Positions 32,401-44,089 of a DNA stretch of 45,905 bases are shown here, piece by piece. The notes under the pieces are model-generated. The model was not told the origin of the DNA. It saw only the letters and a list, made by a program, of their open reading frames with translations, and made no database searches. The stretch's first letter is position 1; every line of letters starts with the position of its first letter. Position numbers and translations under genes: made by a program. The stretch is from Heterotrichella gracilis (lineage: Eukaryota > Sar > Xanthophyceae > Tribonematales > Xanthonemataceae), in the NCBI GenBank assembly GCA_032358255.1, contig JAULBX010026552.1, positions 1 to 45,905 on the forward strand, written 5' to 3'.

Positions 32401-32823
32401 AACAGTGACATACTACCTAGTGTTTGTTGTGGGACTACGAACCGTGGCAGGGTGCGCGCTGTTTACTAAGGTTGCATCCCATGGTACCCATGCCAGGGAG
32501 CCCATGTACATGTCAACGGAATGTCTCAGCCGCGAAACACAAGAACGTCAATGCCAACGTCCTAGCAAAATGTTTTCCTGACGCGGCAATGGTAGCACTA
32601 CGCCATTGCCACCCAGGTTTGAGCACACACGGCGAATGGGACGCGGCATGACCCTGGTCAACCAGACACGTGGAACGTGGAGTTTGGGAAACCTTCCGTA
32701 ATAACTTGCGTTAACCCAGTGCAGTCATCGAGAACATTCACCCACCTCAACTTGCAACTGCTGACAGGCGAGGGACAGCAACACCAGCCCTGCCAGTAGC
32801 AATGTCCCCCAACGGGCCATCAT
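29406..32823 (-). CDS. Secreted protein with two tandem DOMON domains
   Basis: Eight exons fit one frame: 32823-32746, 32340-31980, 31691-31549, 31311-31188, 30950-30628, 30320-30083, 29839-29691 and 29525-29406 (511 residues). A signal peptide covers ~1-20 (TLLLAGLVLLSLAC). A Gly/Asp/Glu-rich low-complexity stretch lies at ~45-80. DOMON 1 spans ~155-335 and DOMON 2 ~346-510. Each has a Cys pair before FKFFYK, the GSSAVIMR segment after a Met (222 and 409), YYLG, and LQQH near the end (His 311 and 499). In AIR12, CDH and related cytochrome b561-linked DOMONs a Met and a His bind heme b, so both domains may be heme proteins. The phase-1 intron falls at the same place in both domains, so the pair arose by duplication. 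No membrane helix or b561 domain follows, so the protein is probably secreted or in the cell wall. DOMON assignment rests on pattern recognition. Confidence 0.83.
32202..32280 (-). repeat. Trinucleotide-rich tract encoding Gly/Asp run
   Basis: CCG/CCA/CGT-type triplets encode an acidic Gly-Asp-Glu tract in exon 2 of the DOMON gene (GGGGDGGDDGGNDGGDEGDD). It is a flexible acidic linker between the signal peptide and the first domain. Confidence 0.7.
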
Positions 32824-33680
32824 GCATGCACTCCGGAGCAGCCAGAATAATGTACTTCAGTGGTTCAACAGCACACTGGAAACTCGTAAAGAGGATCTAC
32901 AAACACCACAAAGGCAATTGGTTACTGCATGCGCCTGCCTTTGTGAATTTTGCAGCAGATGAGACGTTCCTCTATCGTGTGGACGATTCGGCTTGCAGCA
33001 GGCATTGTGGGATTGTGCGTGATGGTGTGCAACTTGGCATGCCAGCTGGCTAGAGTCTGCTTTGTCAAATGTGCTTAAACGTGTCATCCGTAGCAGATGA
33101 CACTGTTCTTCTCCTAGCCTACAGTACTGTTCTTAAGAGTGCCCCCACTGCGACCATCACCATGGCATCCACCTGGTGGGCCGCCAGCCTCCCAGGAGGG
33201 CAGACAGACTGCAAACTCCTGGAGGCAGGTTGACCTGTTTACCTGCGACATAACACACTTTGCCCACTCCCTCGCTAGCCCTGTCACCACACCACACCTG
33301 CTAGCAGCCGTGAGCAATCAAAACCAAACAAGCTTGCCAAACACCCTGCCAATCACTTGTCCTTGTGATGAGTAACTCACTGTTGTGCCCCGCAGCACAA
33401 CATTACCACGTACGCCACGGATGCTATATGATTGCTCCAAAACTACAGTGCCAAATGCTACCTAAGCCATGCATTTGGCTTCTTAGGGTTTGTAACACAC
33501 GAGTGTGGAGCCAACTGCTATCTCAGGCACCCAGATACCCCATCCACATTGAACCCTAAACCCTAAGCCCCGAAGACCCAACCCTACCTAAAGCAGCGCA
33601 GTCCGTGGCCGAGCCCCCACCCTAAAACCACTACTGCCTCCCCATCACCCCACCCCGGCCTGTGCTCCCCCACCCCCCCC
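32824..33680. other. Intergenic region between DOMON gene start and BCE2 stop
   Basis: This spacer carries the promoter of the DOMON gene and the 3' flank of BCE2, both on the minus strand. It holds a telomere-like motif at 33553-33566. No coding frame with family character was found and no UGUAA for BCE2 was seen. Confidence 0.45.
33553..33566 (+). repeat. Two-unit telomere-like CCCTAAA motif
   Basis: CCCTAAACCCTAA matches two units of the plant-type telomere repeat (TTTAGGG), the form also reported in some chlorophytes. A further degenerate ACCCTACCTAAA follows near 33580. With so few units it is an interstitial motif or telo-box-like element, not a telomere. Confidence 0.5.
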
Positions 33681-36600
33681 TCAGCGCAGGTGCAGCAGCA
33701 GTCGCTCGGGCTGCTCCACATATCCCTTCCAGCTGTTACTGAAGTGCGCCAGCGCAGCACCGTCAACCACGCGGTGGTCAGCGCCCCAGCTCACGGGCAT
33801 GAGAGGGGCGGGGATCCAGGCACCGGGAAGCGCAGCTGCAGCCGCTGGCGACATCGATGGAGGCGCAGCCCCGTTGCCCATGTGCGTGAACCGCGGCACC
33901 TGTCGTGTGCGGCCAAGGGCCACTATGGCCACCTCAGGGGAATTGACCAGGGGCGTGGCATAGGTACCTGGGGAGGGCAGGGGTGCGGGTGAGGGAGGCG
34001 CATCACTAAGCAGCCATGTACAGTCTATGCCATTCTATGGAACCAGTGTGCACAAGGTGCACTGGCTGCCATGCCATGCTCAATCAGGCAGGCTGCCGCA
34101 CGCCCCTGTTGCGGCATGACCAATGCCACCATGCGCTACATGGTCCCTGCCTGCCATGTGTGGACTCGGCATGGTTGCATGCAAAGCCTTGATGATCTTG
34201 CAGAAGCTACCGATTGCAATTGAATGCGCCAGCTGCTGCAGAACAATGCCAAGTTGCCTGACCCACGCACCTCCAATTGACCCGATGTTGGACACGGTGA
34301 TGGTCCCTCCACTCACATCCTCAGCACCAAGCCGCCCCGCAGCCGCCCCCGCCTGCAGCCTGGCCAACTCCCCCGCTATGTCCGCCACACTCCGCCCTTG
34401 CACGCCCCGCACGACCGGCACCACCAGCCCGTGGGGGGTGGCCATGGCAACCCCAATGTTGTGGTGCGGGTGGGTGAGGAGGGTGGTGGCGTCTGCTGAG
34501 AGGCTGGAGTTGAGCAGTGGATGGGCGGTGAGGGCAAGAGAGAGGGCCTGCGGGAGGAGGGGAGAAGCATTATAATACATTGAAAATTTTAACAATATCG
34601 TACTGCAAATGCAGACTCTGACTTGTGGACAGGGCCTGGAGAATGTGCGCACAGTCAAGTTTTGCTTGCGCAAGCAAACCTTGAGTGTACGTTGCTATGT
34701 AGCTACGAAGCAACGGGCAACCCTGGTGCTGTTCAGTGTGCATTCATAGGCAGTCCCAATCTGAAGCAAGGTAGCAATAGTGGATTAAACACACCTGCGG
34801 GCTGCTAGCAGTTGACATCATCAATACGTGTATGCCAAACTGTGCACCTGGTGCAGAGCAGAGCAGTAGCATGGCAGTGTGTGCCCCCACCTTGATGATG
34901 AAGGGCAGGTAGGTGAGCCTGGCCTCACCTAGACCCGCCTCCCCCGCCAGCATGCCCCTCACCCGCACCAGCCCACTCATGTCCACCTCGTCGCAGTAGT
35001 GGAAGTGGGGCACCTGGCCGGCAGCGGTCATGCTGCGCACCATGGCACGGCGGTAGCCACGCAAGGGGGTGACGATGGCCTGGGTGGGGTGGCGGGGGGA
35101 AACAGGTGTGGGCGTAGCCGGATGATACATGAGTGTGTTGGGAATGACCTCAGATGTCATGACATACATGGATGAACCTCTGGATGCAGACTCTGTCTGC
35201 AAGTGACTTCCAGTGTTACTGGAGCAAGCCTTGGCACACACTGTGTGCACTGCAAGGTGCACTGCTGGTTATTAGATCACTGCGGTAACGCTACCATGCC
35301 CTTACCTCCCCTCGCACATCCATGAAGCGCTGCTCCTCCCCTACGGGATCTTGCCCCACTCCCACCCCCGCCGCCGCCACCGCCTGAGGGTCAGCAGGTG
35401 GAGCCACAGCCGCCAGAGGGTCCATCCCACTTGGCGGATCCAGCGCCACGTCATCCAGAGCAATCTCATTCAGCGTCAGTGGTTGCGCCTCAAGCTCCAT
35501 TGCCAATGCCTCCTGGAGCGGCTTGACCCCCTGCGCCCCCACCTCCATGCCTGAGGCCACCAGCGCCTCTCGCTCAAACAGCTGCATCTCGGCGTCGTGC
35601 GCGTGGTGAGGGCCGGGGGTCACGTACGTCAGTATGTCATCTGAATGGTGTGTGGGTGGATGAGAATTAATTGAACATCAACTTAGAATTCTTGGGTTGA
35701 TGACAAGTAATTGAACATCAATTGAACACCAATTTAGAATTCTTGAGGTGGGCGGGCAGTAGTGTAAGGATGCTGGTGAATACATAGGTGCCAAGCCTGA
35801 CTTCTCATTTGAGTTAAATGAGAAGAAATGATTTGGCTGTTTTACAAGAAATGCATGTAAATGACGTCTTTTTCATTCCTTCTCCCTTTTTCTTTTAGCA
35901 TTTTTTGTTTTTTGTTTTTTGAGTAAAATCTTATGTACTTGATGTGTGGTAAGATGCTGCCGATGCCATGCAAACCCGGATCGGCATGCTGGCCCACAGC
36001 TCAGTGATGAATATATGCCGCTGGCGCCACCCATGAAATACCTTTTGTGATTCTCCCTCCTGGTCCCGTCCCCTTCACCGCCCCCAGGTCCACCCCCTGC
36101 ACCTTGGCCAGGTGGCGCACAGCGGGAGAGGCAAGCGGGGCCGCCTTGCCACCGGGATCAACCACCCCACTGCCTGCTGCCTGAACCTGTGAGACGTACA
36201 TAGTACAGCTTGGACACACTGCCTGACATCATAACCTGTACGTCCGCCTTCTACCTTATGGCCATTACATTCATGCCACCGACTTGAGTAGCGTAAGCAG
36301 CATGGAAATCACACCACCAGTCCCAACATGACACAGCCATGCATCATGTGTCTGAACGCTTGTGTACCGTATGGGTGTCACTTGACCATGCCATTAATTT
36401 GAAAAATAGCAGTTCCTCCCCGCTCACACCCAACCTCACCCACCTTGCGTTCCTCCTCCAAGGGCGGGGGCGGCACCACCTCCTCTGTCACGCCATGCCC
36501 CACCAGCTCAATGTCAACCAGCGCAGCGCCCACCTGCAGGTGTCACAGCAACCCTCATCACTACATAGGGTAAACTGTTTACCCTGTGCACGTGAGTCGC

Positions 36601-39295
36601 CCCACTGGCTAAGACCCGGCCTCAGGCAAAGTTCTAGCGGTGAAAGATGCCTTGGCTGCTGCCAGGCTTTCCAGGAATATGATGTTATGCCGACTCAGTG
36701 CTCCTGGACACATTGCCCATTGCCCAGACCCAGTTCCTGCTGCCATGTGTCATCCATACCCGCATTTGATGCACCAGTGTGTTGCTCCATCCCCACGGCC
36801 CTACCTGCACCACGTCTCCCTCCTGGTGGTGCCTGCGCATGATTGTTCCCTGGTACCTGCTGGTTATCTCAACAGCCGCCTTGTCGCTCTGCACCTCGCA
36901 CAGCGGGTCAAACTCTGCCACCACATGGCCCTCCTGCAAGACAAGGTCCACCCATTGGCTGGTGGCACAACAACAAGGCCACAAACTCGTACAACCTTCC
37001 CTCAAGCTGCTCAGAGAATCCACTTGACAAAACATCCTTCAATTTCTAGCCTTTCTATTATAGTGCGACTGCATTGCCTATGGCCATACCCAGTCACCAG
37101 GGCTCCCAACACTCGCAAATGCATATGCTCATCTGTGCAATGCATGACAGAACATGAATGCCGGACTCTCAATCTTCTAGGGTAAGAAGGTGAAGATCCC
37201 TTATTCAGATTTCCTCTTTCAGTACTGTACAGGTTTATGGAGTAGGAAGACCTTCTTCCCCGACAGCGTGCAGATTTGGGTCCGGACTTTATATTAGACC
37301 ACTGGTGTGCATGCAATCATTAATGACAATTGTCCAAACATTCACACCCGGAGTGCAACCATTCTGGTCAATTTGCATAACAAATTGAACATCCACTCAT
37401 GGGCTCCTTGAACTGCCACACGTGGCCACCCATCCCGCCCGGCGGCGCCTCACCTCCACAAACCACCTGACCAGCTCACACTCCTTGATACCCTCCCCAG
37501 TCTGAGCCAGAGGAAACTGCACTATGCGCCCGCTTGGCCCGGCGGATGAGGAGGGCGCAGCTTCAGCAGCCACAACCTGCAGCAGGGCACACATGGCGCA
37601 AACCTTTGAGTCATGCAGCCAGTCAGCCAGGTTTAAATAATTGCAATTGCAACGGCGATCGGTTACATGTGGAAAATGCCATGTTGAATCCACAACATTG
37701 TGCACATATTTCTCCTTCCTTTCTGGCCTTCTTGTCATGCTGCTCCTATAGGCGCAGGCTGGCCAAGGCAGTTGCAAGCCTGCACCTGCGGCGGCACGCG
37801 CAGGCCCCAATCCATGTACAGATCTGCATGCCTGCTTTCACCCAAGTGTACCCACCTCATGCTCCCCCCCTTGCGGTGGCTGTGGCACTGCCTCGCTTGC
37901 CACCACCGGTCCCCCCCCCTCCACCACGGCCAGTGTGTCCAGCTGGATGTCAACAAGCGCCTCGCCCACCTGCCAGGGGGAGAACAGCAACAATGAGGGT
38001 GACATGAACATACTGGTATCCTGGTATCCAGAGTGTGTTGACCAGCACCACGATAATGCATTGTTGGCCTGTCGGAAACGCCTGCGCCACCCAGTAGGGA
38101 TGACAACGTCCAGTTGCAGCGGAGCTATTCGATTACATATTTCAAGTCATTGCCCCAACCAAACGATGTGCAATAGCGTCTGTATGCCCTACCTGCACCA
38201 AGTCCCCCTCCCCATGGTGCCTGCATGTAATGGTCCCCTGGTATCTGCTGGTTATCTCCACAGCCGCCTTGTCGCTCTGCACCTCGCACAGCGGGTCAAA
38301 CTCGCGCACATAGCTGCCCTCCTGCAACACAACTGGTGATTGGCATGCCGGGCCCTCCAGAACGGCATGCACTTATTGCAAGCAAGCCAAGCCTGAGCCT
38401 GGTCTGAGTGAGCTATTCGTTTTGGGTTTGGCCACAAAAGTAGACAAGAAGATTGCCAACAAAGAGGGTACCAAGGATGACGCTGGTCAGGCGTTAAAAA
38501 GCACGTATTCAGTGTTTTTCAACACAAGGCTCGCAGTAACAAAGGTTGTAGTACATCAAAGAGCACTGCAGCAAACTCAAGAGGTGGCAAGCTAACACAG
38601 GTACAGGGTGACTTCCAACAGTGTACCCAGAAAACCTGCAGAAGACTACGCCGAGAATGGTGGAAACAGAAACAGATAGTAAGATTGCAATCAGCGAAAT
38701 ACACCTCTGAGGCGTGTACAGGTTTGCAAAGTCACTCTACAACCACAACAGTGCCAGCGACAGTGTACCATCGCAGGGAAATATATAGCCCACGGCAGGG
38801 ATGCGACGGGAAAGAAAATTCCAGCAGGTTTGGTACGTCCTCAATGCAGAGTCGCTCATTGGCGAGGGTCCCTTGTCCGTGTGTCCCTTGTCCGCCTCAC
38901 ATGTGTAGGCATGTGTGTGCCACATATGCATGCATTTAAACACCCACCTCCACAAACCACTTGACCAGCTCGCACTCCTTGATACCCTCTCCTGTTTGCG
39001 CCAAGGGGAACGTTACGACTCCTTCCTTTGCGTAGTTCTGGGCTGTGCCATACCTTCGACACCCTCGAACTACATTGAAATGCCGACATGCAATGTGCTC
39101 AGGGGCCAGCAAGAACCTGCTGGCAAAACCTTGACGCTGTCCGTTTGGAAAAGTTGCAGTATTTGAAGAAGTGGTGCATATTTGATCCGTTGAATTGAGT
39201 GCAGTGACCGATGCCAGTGCATCTGAAGCTGCTGCTGCGGTGGGAAACCGTATCAAATTAGGTCCCAACCGGCGAAACAAAGTGGATATCTGCAT
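33681..39295 (-). CDS. BCE2: Branched-chain 2-oxoacid dehydrogenase E2 (dihydrolipoyl acyltransferase) with two lipoyl domains
   Basis: This is the core of the mitochondrial complex that oxidises the keto acids of Leu, Ile and Val. Eleven exons (39295-38948, 38321-38193, 37969-37856, 37576-37454, 36933-36805, 36533-36444, 36186-36042, 35640-35306, 35079-34891, 34547-34271, 33967-33681) give 721 residues. A presequence covers ~1-60. Lipoyl domain 1 (~93-171) and lipoyl domain 2 (~214-295) each have QTGEGIKECELV and EVQSDKAAVEITSRY, with the lipoylated Lys in SDKA. The E1/E3-binding domain is ~327-365 (ASPAVRHLAKVQGVDL, GTGPGGRITKDDIL). The catalytic domain is ~474-721, with GYRRAMVRSM, VPHFHYCDEVDM and SWGADHRVVDG carrying the active His and Asp. 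Motifs are those of BCKDH rather than pyruvate dehydrogenase E2. Most BCKDH E2 proteins are ~480 residues with one lipoyl domain, so the second one is unusual. Confidence 0.93.
35669..35745. repeat. Direct repeat in BCE2 intron
   Basis: AATTGAACATCAA followed by TTAGAATTCTTG occurs at 35669-35694 and again at 35709-35745. The second copy has an extra ATTGAACACCA insertion, itself a copy of the first half. The block is AT-rich and lies just inside the intron between exons 7 and 8. Confidence 0.75.
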
Positions 39296-39935
39296 CTCAA
39301 CCAGACGGCTTCATGCCTGGAGCTTCAAGGCTGCGATGTGTGTACGTTAACGTGTAGCACAACAAATACCTGAAATACCGGTTTAATGCAGGTTTATACG
39401 TCAGCTACAGTCTCATATTATGACTGTACACCTGGCAAAAGACCTGCTATTTCCGAGACCCACATGGTTCCAATTTATTGCGTTCTCGACATTTCAGTCC
39501 GATCGTGATGAGAATGCTGCAACAACCAGCGCGCTGGTTGCCTGTAGGACTCGTAAAACGTCCCTTTTATCGCACTTAGTGCGCTACGCCGCATGCATGC
39601 ATGCAAACCGAGGGGGACTGCAAAGCACACACCCAAGAACGCCTTTTTTACAAACTCCTACTTAACTTATATAACAAATATACAAGCTGCTGGGTGTAGC
39701 CAGCGCGACAGTTGCCACTGCAACAGTGTAATGCACAAGAGTGTTCCTGGGCCAGTGTGCAACAGAGCAAAAATTGGGGAATGACAACAGGCTGACACAG
39801 CAGAAAGAAGAAAAGAAATAAAAGGAATGGCACGCCAACAGGGCATAAGCCAGGGACAACACACCCGATACATAGCACACCGAAATGTCAGTGGTGCATG
39901 CCGATGGTGGTCAAAACAACAATAGTGGGGCAGCA
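39296..39935. other. Intergenic region upstream of BCE2 and downstream of the GT14 gene
   Basis: This 640-base stretch carries the BCE2 promoter and the 3' UTR of the GT14 gene, including a UGUAA at 39652-39648. A CATGCATGCATGCA run is at 39592-39605. No gene is visible. Confidence 0.5.
39648..39652 (-). terminator. UGUAA poly(A) signal of the GT14 gene
   Basis: TGTAA on the minus strand lies 284 bases after the stop codon of the glycosyltransferase gene, a usual distance for green algal 3' UTRs. Confidence 0.55.
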
Positions 39936-42900
39936 TCAGGTTGTTGATGTTGCTTGGGCAGTCTTAGCCCTGCCACACCCACCCCGCTCCCTCACGATGC
40001 CCAGCCCGTTGCTGCATCTTGACAGCGTGTCATACACAGCCCGCACCGACCTATAGGTGAACTTGCGCGCAAAAAGCTTGCAGTGGCTGGCGTTGAGGAA
40101 GCCGGGGTGGTTGGGTGGCAGGAGTGGGGCCGCTGGGGAGTCGGGGTAGGGGTAGCTAGGGTTTGGGTAGGGTTTGGGCTGGGTTGCGTTGTCAGCGCAC
40201 ATATCCTGGAGATTGCGGGCGGTCACCCTAGTGAAGGGTTCAGTCTCCAGCCTGCAGCAAGGGGGTGGTTATGAGACGGAGTGGTTGCAGCGCGGGTATT
40301 GCAGGTGCTCACCGCAGGTTGGGTGGATGCAATGTCGCATCCTGTAACATACAGATACATTCAAAATTGATCACATGCCCCAACAGCAAGTGATGGCAGA
40401 AAGCACCCTGTATTTGGATCAACACACAAGCCAGTACATGACAGGGAGGGCATCACTGTGCGCACCATCTTGCCACATTCAGCGGGCAGCCAGTATCCAC
40501 CTTGCGCAGCGTGTTGATACTGCAGGTGAGGGGAGTGATGGGGGTGAGGGTGGCCATTGGCAAGTACTGGCTGCTCCCAATTGGTGCCGGTTTGGGGGAA
40601 ATGGAGGGCAAAAACTGAAACAGGCATGGTATGGCATAGACAGCTGCTGTGGAGAATTATCATCCATTACAACACTGCAGCAGCACTTGAGTGCCACATG
40701 CAGTCCATATCAGTGCAGGTGATTGTGCAGATAATGCATGACCATTGGCGCCAATGCAGGCAGGTTACTGAATCATCCCTCCGATTTCTGGCTGCAACCT
40801 CATTGTACGTACAGGTCTGGCCCAATCTGATGTGGTGTGAACTCCCGGGGATGTTTGCCTCCCCCTGCCCAGTCGGTGTAGGTCAGACCCCCCTCACATG
40901 AGAACTCCTCAGGGTGGGAGAGTATGGCGAGGGCGGTGGGGAAGTAATGCTCATCACTCACACACAGCTTGGACCTGCAGGGGGGCCACAGTGTAGCAAT
41001 TCAGGTTGATGTTTGCCAGCCATCACACCAAGCAGTTATAGTCCGAATAAGAGCTCATATACAACACAGCCCCTAATGTACATATACCACATGGAAAATT
41101 GCATTCCAAAAAAACGCCACGCCCCTGTACCCACCCGTCCCTGCCCCAAAACCCTAACACCTCTCCCACAACCAATCTCTCTCCTCACCCAACACTGTTC
41201 AGCCCGCAGAACCGCTCAAACGCCGCGTCTATGCTTGTGTCGTTCACCATCAGCTCCGCATGGCCGCGCACCATGGCCCACCACTGGCTGCCCTTGCGCC
41301 AGGAGTGCAGGTGCACCCCGTAGGCAGCCATGCCGCTGTACCACCGGTGGTCCATGTTGTTCCACGACTGCGCGGAGGCGGAATGGGGGGCACGGTGAGG
41401 GACTGCACGGACCCTTGCTGTTGGTGCAGCACAGTGCATGAATGAGCACAGCAAGGTGATTGGCTGGGGCTGACAACCCTGAGGTGCTGCATGCGTGCTG
41501 TTACACGCTGCGCAAGGTTGCCATGCATGCCCTCTGGCACGAGGGTGCAGCAGCACACAAAACAGTGACAATGCTCCACACATCCCCCGCCAAGATGTGG
41601 AACCAAAAACTTCACACGGCATGGTCGGCCATTCCCCCCCCTCCCCCTCCCCCCGCCTCACCGATGTGTTGCAGACGTTGAGCCGCGTCCTGTTCTCCGC
41701 CATGAGCTGGCTGTACATGGCGGGTGCAGAGTACAGCGGCAGGTCGGAGTCCGACAGCAGCACAAAGCGCTGGTTCAGGGGGCTCACCAGTGCGGCGCGC
41801 AGCAGGGCCTTGGTGGCGGCGGTCAGGCTGTGGCTGCCCCACCGGGTCTGCAGTGGGAGGTATACTTGGGTATACGCAAGGGGACTATACTCGAGGATGT
41901 TGAAGACGCTTGTATGATGCTACCCGCACTTTGCAGCAGATTGTGATGGACATGGATGCATGACGTGGAACCGCTAGACACCAACACCGGTGGATGCATC
42001 CCACTGAGGGCATGCGTGGTTGCTGCGGGGCATTGGTGTTGTTGGATGTGGTTGTGGCTGGGTCGCCACAAGTGTAAACCACATCATAGGGATGCCCTAG
42101 AGTGCAGGGTATAGGATTCTGGCTCCTTGCACACAGCCGTCGCACATGCTAAAGCCCAAGATCAATGCTGGGTTTGTATCTCCCAGCAAGCCCCCTTCTC
42201 CTCACCTCGATGCGCGTGTGGATGATGGTCCCGTAGAAGGGTGAGCGCCGCATGAAGCCCACGTAGTGTGGCGGCACGTGCGTGTACATTGCAAACAGGT
42301 GCTGGCGGTGCAGCGGCCCAACCTCCTCGCCACCCCCCGAGCACATGTATGCCAGCAGCTGCGCCGCATCAGTGCTGGGCTCACAGCCGTGGGCGGTGAG
42401 GTAGGCCCGGGGAACAAGGCCTGCAGGGGCGGGGGATCTGAAAAAGGTGCTGGGTTTGGGCTGAGAGGCAATATTGCACTCCACAAGGTATCCAAAGCGA
42501 GTTTGGGGTGAATTACTGACTTTGTCAGGCATGCTCAAGTGGCTTAGAAAATGCAGGAATGCATGTACTGCTTTACTGACTGACAATCACAGGCCTGCCT
42601 ATCCATGCCTGGTGTAGCAATGGGTTGGGAGTTTCCCGCAAACCCTAGGCAAGGGTTTCCCAAGGTTTTTTTGAACCACAGCGGGTGGGTGTGCAAGAAT
42701 CCTGTACATTGCTCACCTGCCGCGCGTGCCAGCCACATTGCCCACACCGCCTCGTGCGGCATCCTCCCTCTTGACAGGAACAGCAGCGCCACCTTGGGGA
42801 AGGAAAGGGCGGTGCTGCAGGCGTCAAAGGACTGCTGGCGGGGGAACCAAACTCAATACAATAGCATAAACTCAATATAATATATGGTCAGGTTTGTGAG

Positions 42901-43458
42901 CAACAGGGCAATAGCTGCGGCTTAGCATGCGGCTGGCGTGCAGGGTTGGACGGGCGTGGGACTGTATGCATGCATGGGAACAGGGCAGTGCCAGATCTGG
43001 TGGATGCAACTGGCTGGGTGGTATTATCAACAATAAATCTGCAGTATCAGTAGAGAAGGCCATAGCGCCACGTCTGGTCGCCAAAATACACAGCCCACCC
43101 CACAAGCTAGCCAGTGCCCCCCATTCACCTCCTCGGCAGCGTCAGGGTCCATTGGTCCACGGCCCACGCGGCGCACACCGGGCAACAACCCGCCGGTAAT
43201 CGAAGGCCGCCGCTCTTGCCTTGGCGTCTCAAGTACTTGCGACAGGAAGTCTCCCGCCTGACCCGAGTGCTGCCGCTTTGCCCCCCGCTGGGCCAGCCGT
43301 GCTTTATGTGCAGCTGCCCTCGCACGCCTGTGCTGACGCTGCTCCTGCTTGCTAGCATGCTCCCTCACGGTCACAGTCCTGGAGGCGGATGGTTGCAGTG
43401 CTTGCAAGGCCAGGAGGCCGGCGAGGAGCAGCGCATGCCAGCCGCAAGGACGGGTCAT
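39936..43458 (-). CDS. GT14 family core-2/I-branching-type glycosyltransferase
   Basis: Eight exons, 43458-43129, 42834-42717, 42420-42206, 41847-41662, 41367-41189, 40974-40809, 40341-40313 and 40251-39936, encode 512 residues. A short N-terminal signal-anchor (ALLLAGLLALQAL, ~9-21) and a basic stem predict a type II Golgi membrane protein. The catalytic domain starts at ~120 with FPKVALLFLSRGRMPHEAVW. It continues with LFAMYTHVPPHY, TRWGSHSLTAATKALLRAAL, RFVLLSDSDLPLY, KGSQWWAMVRGHAELMV, CVSDEHYFPTALAI and GLTYTDWAGGGKHPREFTP, the ordered blocks of the core-2/I-branching family (plant DUF266). It ends with FLNASHCKLFARKF and a low-complexity tail. Animal members add branching GlcNAc; plant members include arabinogalactan glucuronosyltransferases, so sugar and acceptor cannot be named. 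The start is the first ATG before the signal anchor. Confidence 0.88.
40157..40178 (+). repeat. Tandem TAGGGTTTGGG repeat inside coding sequence
   Basis: Two exact 11-base units resembling telomere repeat lie in the last exon of the GT14 gene. On the coding (minus) strand they give the Pro/Tyr/Asn-rich stretch PKPYPNPSYPYPDSP. Confidence 0.7.
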
Positions 43459-44089
43459 GGCCGCGGTGTGTCATGGCTATGTGTCATATGCATGCATGCA
43501 AGCGGCCGAGCAATACTTGAAGCTTCTGCGAGCGGGGCGTCGCTGTCTTGATTGTGTAAGAATAAAATGACCGCTGGTAATCAAGCTCGTAAGCCGTGGC
43601 AGACTGTCAAAGACATGGGCGAGTTTTTGGCGAGAGAGTTGTACTCTGGTGCCAGCTACCACTTGGCGCACGCAGACGACTCCCCGAGTTCGTGCAACTT
43701 TGTTGCAAGGCTGCACGTTTCTGAGCAATGCTTCTTCGTACTAAACTGCTTTATGCAGTCTGAGTTGCGCTCAGTACTTGCTCGCGTCGCCTGGCCTTGT
43801 ACCTCGTGCCGCCTATGGGGCGTCGCTTAGGCGTCGCATATACAGTTCCCACGACAGCTTGTGGGCTAGTGGGCTCTGTGCGCAACTTTCCAGGCATATC
43901 TCCTAGCCAAAACCCATTTCAGTTGCATACTTACAGACGTGGTGGTAAACCACGGCCGCTTCAGGCATGACTCATGCTCAATGCATGCATATGCCAGACT
44001 GTCACAGAGCCGTGCATGCAGCACCACCCCCGTACCCCCAGCTGTACACACGGCACGTACCCGCCGGCGATTTATAGGCGGAGGCGACC
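43459..44089. other. Divergent promoter region (GT14 gene / membrane protein gene)
   Basis: This 631-base spacer separates the two divergent starts. It contains an 87-codon frame from an ATG at 43567 (MTAGNQARKPWQ...) without known relatives, CATGCATGCATGC runs at 43488-43500, and a TATA-like TTTATAG at 44071, 19 bases before the right-hand gene's ATG. Confidence 0.45.

Noticed and set aside
43567..43830. Possible small gene of 87 codons (MTAGNQARKPWQ...) divergent from the GT14 gene
   Set aside because: It has no family pattern and no introns, and it lies in a short promoter region. A chance open frame is as likely.
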